Shown here piece by piece: positions 7,801 through 16,834 of a stretch of 64,000 nucleotides of DNA; position 1 is the stretch's first letter; the number at the start of each line of letters is the position of its first letter. The notes beneath the pieces are model-generated. The model was not told the DNA's origin. It saw only the letters and a list, made by a program, of their open reading frames with translations, and did not search any database. Made by a program: the position numbers and the translations under genes. The stretch is from Streptomyces sp. NRRL F-5727. GTDB lineage: Bacteria > Actinomycetota > Actinomycetes > Streptomycetales > Streptomycetaceae. The stretch is taken from the NCBI RefSeq assembly GCF_000719555.1, contig NZ_JOGX01000015.1:1-64000 (forward strand). The letters are read 5' to 3'.

Positions 7801-10800
7801 GCCCCGCGACCTCCGTGATCCGGTCGTCGGCGTCGTAGCTGTACGTGTGGTCGGCCGTGGCGGCCTCCGCACCCGTACCCGACTGGCGGACCAGCCGGCT
7901 CTTCACGTCGTACTCGAAGGAGATCGTGACCCCGCCCGGGGAACGCGACTCCTTGATCCGGCCGGCGCCGTCGTAGACGGCCGTGAACGTCCGGTCCGCG
8001 AGGTTCGGATGCGTCGGCGTCGACGGCTCGATCTGGTTCTCCGGCAGACCCCACGTGTTGTACGTCGTCAGGAACGGGTTGCCCCGTCCGTCGGTGAAGC
8101 GGGTCTGGTTGCCCGCCGCGTCGTACCCGTAGGTCGTGGTGATCGACTCGGTCGCGGAGACCGGCTCGACCACCTTGGTGATCAGACCCGAGGAGTCGTA
8201 CGTGAAGGTCTTGGTGTGACCGCGGTGATCGGTCGCCGAGACCATGTTCCCGGCCCGGTCGTAACCGGTCCGGGCCGTGCGCAGCACGGCACCCGTCTCG
8301 TCCAGGTCCTCCGTCTTCACCAGCTGGCCGAAGCCGTCGTACGTGTTGCGGGTGCTGGTGCCGTCGGGCTCGGTGGCCGTGAGCGGCTGTCCGTCCATGT
8401 CGTAGGTGAAGCGCGAGACCTTGCCCGCGCCGTCGGTCACCTCGGTGACCTCACCCACGGCGTTGTACTTGTACGACTCCGAGACGCCCTGCGGCGAGAC
8501 GACGCGGGACAGCTCGCCGCCCGGCGCGTTGTACTCGTTGATCGCCGTGTAGGCCCGCTGCGTGGGCTGGCGCACGATGTCCGTGCTGGTCAGCTCGCGG
8601 CCCAGGTAGTCGTAGGTCGACTCCTGGCGGGCGCCGTTCGGCCGGGTGGCCGACAGCTGGTCGCCGTTGGCGTCGTACGTGTACCGCGTCGTACCGCCAC
8701 CGGGCTCGGTGACCGAGGCCAGGTCGCCCAGCTGCGTGTACGTGTACGTGGTGCGGTTGCCGAGCGGGTCGACCTCGGCCGTGACCTGCCCGAGCTTGTT
8801 GTACTCGTTGTAGGACGTGGCCCGGATCGGCGTGGTGGCGCCCGGTGCCAGGTACTCCGGCGTGGTGGTCGAGGACTCCTGTCCCTCGGCGTCGTACGCC
8901 GTGGTGACCACGTTGCCGAGCGGGTCCGAGGACTCGGTCGGCTCACCGAAGGTGTTGTACCCGGTCATCGTCACCGGGCGGACCGAGACCGGCGTCCCGC
9001 CGTTCTGCTCCGCCATCACGGCCGGCTCGGTGACCGAGGTCTGCTGGCCGATCTCGTCGTAGCCGTAGTCGGTGACGTTGCCCGCGGTGTCCGTCTGGGA
9101 CACCGGCAGACCGCGCTGGTCCAGCTTCCACGAGGTGGTGCGGACCGTGGAGCCCGCGGCCGGCAGGGTGCCGCCCTTGACGGCGGAGACCTGCGCGGCG
9201 GTCAGCGCCTCGGAGTAGACCTGGACGTCGTCCAGGCCGCCGAGGTGGTTCTCGCCGTACGCGCCCTTGTACCAGCGGCGGCCGAGCTGGAGCGGTCCGG
9301 TGGCCTCCCACGGCGTGCCGAAGGTGGCGGCCGTGCCGCTCTCGACGCCGTTCACGTACAGGCGGAGCTTGGCGTTCGCCTGGTCGTAGACGCCGACGAG
9401 GTGGGTCCAGGTGTTGGCGGTGACGGCGGCGGTGCCCGACGAGACCCGCACGATGGCCGGGTCGTAGGTGTCGGTGGCGTGCCGGTTGAAGGTCCAGCCG
9501 TAGGCCGTCGAGTAGTACAGCTGGAAGCCGGAGGCTTCCTTGCCGTCCTGCGCGACGAAGGTCCGGTTGGCCGTCGTGGAGCCCAGCTTGACCCAGGCGG
9601 AGACCGTGAAGCTGCCGTTGGTGTTCACCACCGGGCCGGTGGTCTGCGCCCACGACTCGGCGTTGCCGTCGAAGACGGCGCTGCCGCCCCGGTCGGTGTT
9701 CCAGTGCATGCCGGTGCCGTGGCTGCCGGTGTTGTTGGCGCCGGAGGAGTCCGCGAGGCCGAAGCCGGTGGTCTCGTCCAGCTTGTAGCGGGCCACCGGG
9801 GCCGTGGTGCCGTCGTGGACGGTGGTGCCGGTGACGTTGCCCAGGGCGTCGTACCGGGTGTCCGTGGTGGACACGTCACCCGTCGCCGGGTCGCGGTCCG
9901 TCTCGGTCACCACGTTGTCGTCCGGGTCGTAGCCGGTCTGCGTGGTGCGGGCGAGGCCGCCCGGGTCGAGGACCTCGGAGACGGTGCGGTCGGCCGCGTC
10001 CACCGTGAAGGTGGTGCGGGTCTGCCCGTCGTTGGTGATCTGCTCGATCAGGTTGCCGGCGGCGTCGTAGGTGTTCGCCTGCTCCGTGAAGGACTTGCCG
10101 GTCGCGGGGTCCTTGCGGACCACGGTGGCCGACAGGCCGTCGTCGGTGTAGGTGTACGCCGTCTGCCAGCCCATCGGGTCGGTGATCGACGCGAGGCGGC
10201 CGGCCGGGTCGTAGGCCCGGGACTCCTGGACCAGCGTCGTCGGGGCCGTCGGGTTGAACGGGTCGCCGGTGTAGTTCAGCAGGTTGGTGGTGAGCGGTCG
10301 CTGCTCGCCGTCGAAGGTGTAGGTGTTGACCGTCCCCATGGGGTCGGTCTCCTTCACCTTGTTGCCGTAGACGTCGTACTCGAACGACGTGGTGTCGCCG
10401 CCCGGGTCCGTCCGGCTCGCCAGCTGGTTGTGCGCGTCGTACGTCATGGACGTGACGCGGGCCGCGTCACCGCCGGTGAGGTCCTCGACCGACTGCGACA
10501 GGATGTTGCCGTCGGGGTCGTAGGCGGTGGTGGTCCTCGCCTGGTGCTTGGCGCCGGTGACCCGGTTGGTGACCGCCGGGGTGGTCTCGGTGAGGACCTG
10601 GTCGTTCTTGTCGTACGTCTGGGTCGTGACGAGACCGGCCGGGTTCGCGTCCGAGATCTCCTTCTTGGAGATCTCGCGGCCCAGGTTGTCGTACGTGTAC
10701 TCGACCTTGGCGCCGTTGGCGTCGGTGATCCGGGCCAGGTCGCCGTTGGCGTAGTAGGTGTACGTGGTCTTCCGGCCGCCCGGCGTCACGACCTGTGCCA

Positions 10801-13800
10801 CGAGGCCCGCCGGCGCGACCGCCGTGCCGCCCTCCGCCGCCGGGGTGGTGGCGGTGGTGTACGTGGTCGTCGCGGTGCGGCCGTTCGGGTGCCCGGCCAC
10901 CGGGGGCGTGGTCACCGACAGCAGGTTGCCGCCGGTGTCGTAGCTGTAGCTGGTCAGGTACGCGTTGTCCGTCGGGCCCGAGGAACGGCCGTCGCGCTCG
11001 GTGAGGAGCAGGTCGTTGCGCAGGTCCATCGGCGGGAAGGCCGTGGTCGCGTCCGGGTAGTAGGTGAAGTACTCCGTCGAGCACTTGTTGGCCGCGGTGT
11101 TCTGGCAGGTGGTCTGGGAGACCGCGTTGCCGCGCACGTCGTGGCCGGTGATCGAGCGGTTGCCGTTGGCGTCCGTGACGGTGTGCAGGAAGCCGCCGGT
11201 GTCGTACCCGTAGGTGGTGCGGGCGCCCTCGGTGTCGATCGCGGCGAGCAGGCGGTTGCCCATCTCGGCGTCGTACACGTAGGTGAGGGTCTTGTCCGTC
11301 GGGTCGGTGAGCTTGACCGTCTTGACCGGGGCGATGCCGGAGGACGCCTTGTAGGCCGACCAGTGCGCCGCCACGTCCGCGTCGGTCAGGCCCTTGGCGT
11401 GGACCGCGACCTCGGCGAGGGAGCCGGTGAAGTAGGAGACGTCGCCCGGCGAGCTGTACCACTTGGAGAAGCCGGCGCCGATGAACGTCCGGGACGTCGT
11501 CTGGTCGTTCGGCGCTCCGGTGCAGGATTCCTGCTTGACGCCGTCCAGGTACAGCGTCTGGGTGGTGCCCGCGGCCGACAGCACGGCGTGGTGCCACTTG
11601 TCGTCGGTCACGGTGCCCTTGGAGCCGATGGTGGCGGTTCCGTTGCAGGTGCTCGACCACCAGTGGCCGTGCAGCTTGTTGTCGGCACCGACGTAGAGCA
11701 GGTCGCTCCAGCTGCCGGTGACGCCGCCCGGGTTGTTCGGGGCGACGCTCTGGTCGCTCATGATCACGCCGGGTTCGGCGGTCTTGAACCAGAGCTCGAC
11801 CGAGCGGTCGGCCTTGGCGTGCAGCGGCCCGTACGGGAGTTCCGCGAAGGAGGTCGACCCGTCGAAGGTCGCCGCGCTCGCGTCACCGGGGCCGAAGGGA
11901 CCCTCGGTGCCCTGGATGACGTTGTTGTACGTGCCGAATCCGGTGTTCACCTGGTTCGCGGCCTGCGCCGCGCCCTGGGTGTCGTCCAGCCGCCAGTAGC
12001 CGGCCGGGGCGGAGCCCATGACGGCGGAGCGGTAGACCTGGGACGAGCCGGTGATGGTCGGCGGGTTGAGCTTCCAGGTGCCGCCGTTGCCGTCGGTGGC
12101 CTGGAGGACGCGGTCATCGGTGGTGTCGTAGACGACCGACGCCTGGGTCTTCAGGTTGGGCGTGGTGATCTTCTGGAGCAGTCCGGCGGACCGCTTGGCG
12201 GCCTGGTACTGCGCCCCGATCACCTCGGCCGACAGCGGCTCGGCGAAGATCGCGACCTCGGCCAGCTGCCCGGCGTAGTGGCCGAGCTGGTCATTGGCGT
12301 TCATCGCCGGCCAGCCGCGGTTGTTCACACCGGCGCCGAAAGCGATGTAGGGGGTGTCCCAGTCCTTGATCTCACCGGCCTTGCTGCCCTGCGCGACACC
12401 GTCCAGGTAGAGCGTCTGGGTGCTGCCCGCACCCGTCAGCACCGCCTGGTGCCACTGGCCGTCGTTGACCGATGCGGCGGAGGTGATGGTGGTACCGCAG
12501 GCGCCCGTCGCCAGGCAGCCGCGCAGCTTGCCGTCGGTGCCGACGTACAGCGCCGGCGTGTTCTTGACGGTGTTGGCGACCGGGTCCGGGTCGCTCAGCG
12601 GCTTGTCACCGTAGTAGTAGAGGACACCGCCGGCCTGGGTGGTCTTGAACCACAGGGAGACCGTCGTGTACGAGGGCGTGGCGCCCGGCGCGACCGGCAT
12701 CTCGACGTACGAGGTGGTGCCGTTGAACGTGGCCGTCTTCTGCGTGGAGCCGGCCAGCACGGAGGTGCCACCCAGCGTCACGTTCTTGTACAGGCCGTTG
12801 TACTGGCCCTGGTTGGCGTCGAGGGCGTCCTTCGCCACCGTGCCGGAGGTCTCGCCGAGCCGCCAGTACGCGAACGGGTCGGCGTCCAGGACCGTGGTGC
12901 GGTAGTGGTTGCCGGTCGCGTAGCTGTACGTGGTGCACTTCGACCAGTCGGCCGGCGGGCACACCTTGGTGAGCTGGTCACCGGTGTGGCTGTACTGCCA
13001 GGTCTGGACCGAGTTCGCGTCGCCGACCGTGGACGGGTCGGTGTAGACGGTCTGGACGTGCCAGGCGGTCGCGCCGGCGGGCTGGTACCAGGTGAGGCCC
13101 AGGTTCCGCTTGGACGTGACGTTGGTGATCTTCGTCAGACGCTTGTTCGCGTCGTAGGTGAAGGTCTCCGTGCGGCCCGCGTAGTCCTTGATGGTGCTCA
13201 GCGCGTAGGTGCCGGTCGTCGCGGTCGCCTGCTTGAAGGCGTACTCCGTGAAGTCCTTGTCCGTGAGCGTGTAGCCGCCGGTGACCGCCGCGAGGCGGGC
13301 GTAGCGGCCGAGCGGGGGCACGAAGGTGCCGTCGGAGTTGCGGCCGAAGGCGACCTGCTCACCACCCGGGTAGGTGATGATCACGCTGGTGAGCGCCCCG
13401 GTGCCGTCCTTGACCTCGACGGCCTTCATGTCGGCGATCGTCGACCAGCCGGCGCCGAACGCGGAGTCCACGCGCGGGTCGAGGCTGTTGTAGGAGCGGT
13501 CGATCTCCAGCGACGGACCGATGACCGGCACGTCGGCGTCGGTGTCCTCGGTCGTGTAGTTGCCGTCGGAGGGGTCGAACTCGTGGCCGTCGGTGTTCAT
13601 CGACAGGCCGGAGGTGACCGGCGGCTGCGGCACGGCGGTGATGAAGCGGCTGCCCTCCACGACCGCGGAGGTGCCGTCACTGACCTCCGCGTACCAGTCG
13701 TAGCTCTCCGCCCACTTCAGCTTGCCGGCGGGCACCTTCCAGCTGTTCCTGGCGATCGAGCCGGAGGTCGCCACCAGGGCGCCGGCGTCGTCGTAGACCT

Positions 13801-15595
13801 CGAAGGTGTACGCGAGCGGGTTCGGGCCGTTGTCGGCGTCGCTGGCGTAGACCAGCAGCTCCGGCTGGAGCGTGTTGGCCTGGAAGTTGGCCGGCGGGTA
13901 CTGGGCGTTGATCTGCGGCGCCGAGTTCGGCGTGTAGGTCAGGACCAGGGCCGGGCGGAAGCCGGCGGTCGCCGAGTTGTCCGAGTGGAACTTCTTCCAG
14001 TGCAGGTTGTCACCGGTCGGCGCGGTGAGCGCGAGGCCGTAGTTGGCCGCGCCTCCGGCGACGTTGTTGAACCAGGTGGTCGACAGCGTCACCGGCATCT
14101 TGACGCCGACGCTCGCGGAGCCCGAGGTGTTGGAGCAGGAGGCTCCGGGCGCCGGGGTGGCCGAGCCGATCGCCGCGCCGTAGGACGGTCCGGGGTAGGA
14201 CGTGACGCCGGACGGCGTCCACGACTGGGTGACCGGGTGGACCGAGAACGACTGGGCGGAGCAGGTCGAGGACCACAGGGCGTACACGTTCAGGCTGGCG
14301 GCGGTGACCCGCTGCCCGGCGAGCGTGGTGCCCAGGGTGCTGAACTGCAGGAACGAGTTGGTCTTGTTCGTGCCCGCGTCGTACGAGCCGACCTTGATCT
14401 GGGTCTCGGTGGAGTGGTCCCCGCCGATGGTGTTCTGCGTGTACGTCGAGTTCGACGCGGTGATGGTCGGGTCGACGGTCACCGGGTAGACGCGCGCCGG
14501 GTCGTCGAGCCAGGCGCGGTCGGCGGTCATCCGCAGGGCGGGCTGACCGTCGGCCTTGCCGTCGACGGTGGTGAGCTCGTAGGTGACGTTCCGCGACTGG
14601 GCGGCGTCGCCGGAGCGCGGGTCGACCTTGGAGTCCTCCATGTACGCGTGCGGGATGGTCGCGGTGACCTTCCCGTCGGCGTCGGTGAACTCGACGTCGC
14701 CGTCGGCTGCGACGCGCGGGGTGAGGCCCTTCACGTCGAGCGGGAAGGTCCAGGAGTTCGCGGCCTGCGGGGAGCGCAGGACGACGTTCTCCTTGAAGCC
14801 CTCGGCGAGCGGCACGAGCTGCACGTCGGTGTCGGGGAGGACCCCGGCGTAGGTGACGGTGCCGGTCTTCTCGTCGACGACGGGCGCGGTCTTCGCCGCG
14901 TCCCGCAGGGCGTAGGCCAGGGTGCGGCCCTTGCCGAAGTCGACGGAGGCGAGGGCCTTGTCGGCGGCGGTCGGCGCGAACTCGACGTCGAGGGAGTTGG
15001 CCGTCTGCTGGAGGCGGCCGTCCTTGTCCTCGGTCAGGCTCGTGTCGATCGGCTTCCAGGTGCCGTCGGCGGCCTTGAAGTTGGTCCGGCCGGTGTAGTG
15101 GCGGACGCTGGTGGAGCCGTCGGCGTTGACGTAGAAGTCCGAGGTGGCCGTGGACTTCTTGGCGTCCCGCTTGCTGGTGCGCTCGTCGAAGCTCTTGGCG
15201 TTGCCCGGCGCCTCGCCGGTGCGGACCTCGGCGGGGTCGTCGGTCTCGCGCTGGAACGGCGCGAGCTCGCCCTTGCCCTTGCCGGGCTTGCGCCCGACGC
15301 CGCCTTCGGCGCTGGTGGCGTCGGCGGACGCCTTGTGGCTCTTGCCGCGGGCGGTGCCGCCCTGCTGGTCGGGGGTGTCGAGGGGATCGTCGTTCTTCAG
15401 CCACTTCCACAGGCCCGAGAGGGATATCTCGGGCATGCGCACCGGTTCGAGGACGGCTCCGGTGGCCATCGCCGTCTCGGTGGTGAGCATGAGGAAGAAC
15501 GCTATGAGCGTGGAAAGAGCCGTAGCCCTCAACCTGCGTCTGCCAGTTCGGCCTGGCGGAAAGAGGCGAGGGCCACGGACCCGGCGTGTCTTCAT
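4853..15595 (-). CDS. Giant RHS/YD-repeat polymorphic toxin with Hint domain and HNH-type nuclease tip
   Basis: A 3580-residue exported protein. A basic N-terminus plus hydrophobic stretch (RRRLRATALSTLIAFFLML...AMATGA) forms a signal peptide of about 45 residues. A DNRLRE-like region follows (about 380-555), then a DUF6531-like RHS start (about 666). YD repeats of the YDAAGN type run to about 2940, interrupted by three LamG-like inserts (about 950-1130, 1200-1400 and 1930-2140). The RHS core ends with RWYSPETGQF and DPTGHWPD (about 2945-2990). After it come a Lys/Arg-rich segment (about 3000-3125), Gly/Ala hydrophobic segments, and a Hint domain (about 3308-3445) from SFTAATPVLMADG to the terminal VHN. 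The last 135 residues carry CWRCG, GHVNVARSKGGNLEPENL and CN, the signature of an HNH-family nuclease. By family knowledge, the YD repeats form a shell around the toxin, which is released by cleavage. Ribosome-binding site: AAAGG 8 nt before the ATG. Confidence 0.92.
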   Translation of the reverse strand: MKTRRVRGPRLFPPGRTGRRRLRATALSTLIAFFLMLTTETAMATGAVLEPVRMPEISLSGLWKWLKNDDPLDTPDQQGGTARGKSHKASADATSAEGGVGRKPGKGKGELAPFQRETDDPAEVRTGEAPGNAKSFDERTSKRDAKKSTATSDFYVNADGSTSVRHYTGRTNFKAADGTWKPIDTSLTEDKDGRLQQTANSLDVEFAPTAADKALASVDFGKGRTLAYALRDAAKTAPVVDEKTGTVTYAGVLPDTDVQLVPLAEGFKENVVLRSPQAANSWTFPLDVKGLTPRVAADGDVEFTDADGKVTATIPHAYMEDSKVDPRSGDAAQSRNVTYELTTVDGKADGQPALRMTADRAWLDDPARVYPVTVDPTITASNSTYTQNTIGGDHSTETQIKVGSYDAGTNKTNSFLQFSTLGTTLAGQRVTAASLNVYALWSSTCSAQSFSVHPVTQSWTPSGVTSYPGPSYGAAIGSATPAPGASCSNTSGSASVGVKMPVTLSTTWFNNVAGGAANYGLALTAPTGDNLHWKKFHSDNSATAGFRPALVLTYTPNSAPQINAQYPPANFQANTLQPELLVYASDADNGPNPLAYTFEVYDDAGALVATSGSIARNSWKVPAGKLKWAESYDWYAEVSDGTSAVVEGSRFITAVPQPPVTSGLSMNTDGHEFDPSDGNYTTEDTDADVPVIGPSLEIDRSYNSLDPRVDSAFGAGWSTIADMKAVEVKDGTGALTSVIITYPGGEQVAFGRNSDGTFVPPLGRYARLAAVTGGYTLTDKDFTEYAFKQATATTGTYALSTIKDYAGRTETFTYDANKRLTKITNVTSKRNLGLTWYQPAGATAWHVQTVYTDPSTVGDANSVQTWQYSHTGDQLTKVCPPADWSKCTTYSYATGNHYRTTVLDADPFAYWRLGETSGTVAKDALDANQGQYNGLYKNVTLGGTSVLAGSTQKTATFNGTTSYVEMPVAPGATPSYTTVSLWFKTTQAGGVLYYYGDKPLSDPDPVANTVKNTPALYVGTDGKLRGCLATGACGTTITSAASVNDGQWHQAVLTGAGSTQTLYLDGVAQGSKAGEIKDWDTPYIAFGAGVNNRGWPAMNANDQLGHYAGQLAEVAIFAEPLSAEVIGAQYQAAKRSAGLLQKITTPNLKTQASVVYDTTDDRVLQATDGNGGTWKLNPPTITGSSQVYRSAVMGSAPAGYWRLDDTQGAAQAANQVNTGFGTYNNVIQGTEGPFGPGDASAATFDGSTSFAELPYGPLHAKADRSVELWFKTAEPGVIMSDQSVAPNNPGGVTGSWSDLLYVGADNKLHGHWWSSTCNGTATIGSKGTVTDDKWHHAVLSAAGTTQTLYLDGVKQESCTGAPNDQTTSRTFIGAGFSKWYSSPGDVSYFTGSLAEVAVHAKGLTDADVAAHWSAYKASSGIAPVKTVKLTDPTDKTLTYVYDAEMGNRLLAAIDTEGARTTYGYDTGGFLHTVTDANGNRSITGHDVRGNAVSQTTCQNTAANKCSTEYFTYYPDATTAFPPMDLRNDLLLTERDGRSSGPTDNAYLTSYSYDTGGNLLSVTTPPVAGHPNGRTATTTYTTATTPAAEGGTAVAPAGLVAQVVTPGGRKTTYTYYANGDLARITDANGAKVEYTYDNLGREISKKEISDANPAGLVTTQTYDKNDQVLTETTPAVTNRVTGAKHQARTTTAYDPDGNILSQSVEDLTGGDAARVTSMTYDAHNQLASRTDPGGDTTSFEYDVYGNKVKETDPMGTVNTYTFDGEQRPLTTNLLNYTGDPFNPTAPTTLVQESRAYDPAGRLASITDPMGWQTAYTYTDDGLSATVVRKDPATGKSFTEQANTYDAAGNLIEQITNDGQTRTTFTVDAADRTVSEVLDPGGLARTTQTGYDPDDNVVTETDRDPATGDVSTTDTRYDALGNVTGTTVHDGTTAPVARYKLDETTGFGLADSSGANNTGSHGTGMHWNTDRGGSAVFDGNAESWAQTTGPVVNTNGSFTVSAWVKLGSTTANRTFVAQDGKEASGFQLYYSTAYGWTFNRHATDTYDPAIVRVSSGTAAVTANTWTHLVGVYDQANAKLRLYVNGVESGTAATFGTPWEATGPLQLGRRWYKGAYGENHLGGLDDVQVYSEALTAAQVSAVKGGTLPAAGSTVRTTSWKLDQRGLPVSQTDTAGNVTDYGYDEIGQQTSVTEPAVMAEQNGGTPVSVRPVTMTGYNTFGEPTESSDPLGNVVTTAYDAEGQESSTTTPEYLAPGATTPIRATSYNEYNKLGQVTAEVDPLGNRTTYTYTQLGDLASVTEPGGGTTRYTYDANGDQLSATRPNGARQESTYDYLGRELTSTDIVRQPTQRAYTAINEYNAPGGELSRVVSPQGVSESYKYNAVGEVTEVTDGAGKVSRFTYDMDGQPLTATEPDGTSTRNTYDGFGQLVKTEDLDETGAVLRTARTGYDRAGNMVSATDHRGHTKTFTYDSSGLITKVVEPVSATESITTTYGYDAAGNQTRFTDGRGNPFLTTYNTWGLPENQIEPSTPTHPNLADRTFTAVYDGAGRIKESRSPGGVTISFEYDVKSRLVRQSGTGAEAATADHTYSYDADDRITEVAGLGTEKNTFSYDDRGLLLTANGPSGASSFAYDGDGGMTSRTDAAGTSTFGYDTAGRLRTLNDGATGSTATYGYDINSNVTSIDYGTGKAKRTFGYDKLERPVSDTLTSPTGKTLASFTYGWDENDNLTSKTTTGLTGSTANTYTYDWADRLASWNNGTTTEVYGYDASGNRTRVGGDTYTYDARNRLTSDGHSTYTYTARGTLSSVTDEASRVTNMKVDAFNRVIQEGNRTYTYDGLDRVLNAKDETGSALYSFQYSGAGNDVASDGVTSYSRDAAGSLVGVKTAASAVLALTDLHTDVVAQFTTTGEALTGSTTYSPFGKVLQTSGAVGALGYQSGWTDPATAKVNMAARWYSPETGQFNSRDTVGLDGIPSSISANRYAYADGNPMTGMDPTGHWPDWADKIVKKVKKKVKKTVKSAYKKVKKAVKKVAKVVKKAAKKVKRAVKKAVKRAKRAVRKAVRYVADSVRKVKRYVKRVYKRVKRVAHKVVKHVKKAVRKVAKAVKHVAKKVVKAAKKVGRAVKKAAKATANFVKQHASTIASVATGIAVFAGCTAITAGVGAVGCAALAGAAANGVGYMMSDGPKSVGGFLGAVAIGAVTGAAGGVGGRLAASAAGKLLSGTAGKIATGVAENAGEEALTGAVEYGTSCVNSEEGCSVAGAAKAATIGAVMGGAFGSKGKGNGPKTKSSPEPDGGSGGGGCPVRRGSTPHSFTAATPVLMADGTTKKISEVKAGDKVLTAEPGKKTKEVHEVKQVIVTKTDRDYVDVTIATKSGRKTIQTTEHHQFYESTRNAWTQAGDLQVGQKLQNGEGAPTAIVEVKSYEAQRTTYDLSIEGLHTYFVLAGSIAILVHNDNAGPPEFCQLPLFVLRDGETASPRQMAASRGGATAKKTVPSSIRDAMVAKAQAEGGGVLQCWRCGMTTTNADNVQIGHVNVARSKGGNLEPENLCIEGAACNSSAQNRGAPTKGKSCAERGGCGAGFKRWD

Positions 15596-15609
15596 GGGTC
15601 GGCCTTTAC

Positions 15610-15624
15610 TTAAGCGTTGCTTAC
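15610..15624 (-). promoter_or_regulatory. Palindrome TTAAGC-N3-GCTTAC before the RHS gene
   Basis: An AT-rich 6-3-6 inverted repeat sits 15 nt before the RHS start codon, immediately upstream of its ribosome-binding site. The mismatch is only in the outermost pair. A near-identical palindrome (TTAAGC-GTG-GCTTAA) lies at 45767-45781 before the sortase-substrate gene. It may be an operator or an mRNA hairpin; neither is proven. Confidence 0.45.
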
Positions 15625-15760
15625 AAAGCCTCGCGAGCCTTCCCGATGGCCGATCGCGCCCGTGATCCAGGGGTACCTTTTTTACTTTGCCTTTAGAAAG
15701 CGGAGGGGGAACATCCGGTAGGCCCGGATCCGTCCCCTCCGCCGCCTTCGCCCCGAACGG

Positions 15761-16375
15761 TCACTTCTCCCGGGCCAGCCGCGCCACGACCGCCTCGACC
15801 TCGCCGCCGGCCTTCTCGCCGGCCGCGATCCGCGTCACGTTCCCCGGCAGCTCACCGGCGCCGGAGCCCTCGTCGACCACGACGAACCGGACACCGCCGT
15901 TCTTCGCCGCGGCCTCCGTCGCCGCCGCCACCTGGGCCGGGCCCGAGGCCACGACGATCTCGCAGTCGCGCTGCACCAGCCCGTTGACGAACGGGCGCGC
16001 GTTCGCCGCCGTCCGCTCCCCCATCACCGGCACGTACGTCACCCGCACCCGCCCGTCCGCGGACGCGCGCTGCATGCCCTCCCACAGGGGCGCGGCGGGG
16101 GCGCCCGACACGATGCCCCGCTCGTCCGTCAGGAGGCAGGCGTCCCGGTCCGCGTAGGCCCGGGACCGGGTGTCCGGGGGTGTGCCCCCCTCGTCGCCGG
16201 CGGCGCCGGAGACCAGCCGGGCCGCGAGCAGTCCGAGCAGCACCACCAGGACCGAGCCGACCGCCCAGCCGGCCCGGCCGCGCAGCATCCCGGCCGCCGC
16301 CGCGAGCACGTCGGGCGTGGTGGAGCGGGTCTCCGCCTTCGGGGCGCGGGTGCGCCACGTACGTCTGGTCTTCAC
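15761..16375 (-). CDS. Membrane-anchored periplasmic-binding-like protein (BMP/Med-like)
   Basis: A 204-residue protein from GTG (VKTRRTWRTRAPK); the GTG overlaps the TGA of the upstream gene by 4 nt (GTGA), so the pair is translationally coupled. A basic cytoplasmic start is followed by one membrane segment (about 38-58, AVGSVLVVLLGLLAARLVSG). The outside domain (DACLLTDERGIVSG...WEGMQRAS, EIVVASGPAQ, VRFVVVDEG) resembles part of the type 1 periplasmic-binding fold of BMP-family proteins, but it is shorter than a complete two-lobe receptor and no permease is adjacent. A sensing or accessory role is a guess. Confidence 0.6.
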   Translation of the reverse strand: MKTRRTWRTRAPKAETRSTTPDVLAAAAGMLRGRAGWAVGSVLVVLLGLLAARLVSGAAGDEGGTPPDTRSRAYADRDACLLTDERGIVSGAPAAPLWEGMQRASADGRVRVTYVPVMGERTAANARPFVNGLVQRDCEIVVASGPAQVAAATEAAAKNGGVRFVVVDEGSGAGELPGNVTRIAAGEKAGGEVEAVVARLAREK

Positions 16376-16713
16376 GCGGCCCGTCCCTTCCCGCGCGCGA
16401 GCAGGACGTGCGCGGCCGCGCCCACCGTGGAGAGGGTGAGCAGCAGCAGGTCGAGGAGGAAGGCGCCGCCCGCGGTGTCGACGGGGGTCAGCGCGATCTG
16501 GAAGCACCAGCCGACGGAGACGGCCGTGAACAGGAGCGCGGCCAGCCACTCCGCGCGGGTCCCCCGGTACAGCGCGAGCGCCACCGAGGGCACCCAGCCG
16601 AGGACGCCGAGGCTGAGCACCGGCACGGCGGCCAGCGCCGCCCGGGCGGCGAGCCGGGGCGGCCCCTCGCGGCGCGGGACGGCGCCCTTCTCCAGGACGA
16701 CGGGCTGGTTCAC
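16372..16713 (-). CDS. Small three-helix membrane protein
   Basis: A 113-residue protein. The GTG at 16713 (VNQPVVLEKGAVPRR) has GAGAGG 9 nt upstream; a longer ORF to 16806 has no such support. Three hydrophobic segments are visible (ALAAVPVLSLGVLGWVPSV, WLAALLFTAVSVGWCFQIAL and FLLDLLLLTLSTVGAAAHVL), ending in a basic RGKGRAA. It is the first gene of a two-gene unit with the membrane-anchored BMP-like protein, overlapping it by 4 nt. No family recognised; it may be a partner of that protein. Confidence 0.65.
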   Translation of the reverse strand: MNQPVVLEKGAVPRREGPPRLAARAALAAVPVLSLGVLGWVPSVALALYRGTRAEWLAALLFTAVSVGWCFQIALTPVDTAGGAFLLDLLLLTLSTVGAAAHVLLARGKGRAA

Positions 16714-16834
16714 GGGTCGGGACCTCTCAGGCTGGCCGCGCGCGGTTCTTTGCGCGCGCGTACGACAGGGGACGCCGTACGCTACAGCGCCCGTCCTGGA
16801 GATCACCCCGCGGGGGCGGTACCTCCGCCCGGGA

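Noticed and set aside
5015..15613. A plus-strand open frame of 3532 codons opposite the RHS gene
   Set aside because: It is an Arg/Gly/Val-rich translation of the antisense strand, caused by the high GC content and lack of stops. The minus-strand frame has signal peptide, YD repeats, LamG, Hint and nuclease motifs.
16812..16830. GGGCGG/CCGCCC hairpin behind the GNAT gene as a terminator
   Set aside because: The 6-bp stem is too short to stand out in DNA of this GC content and no U-run follows.
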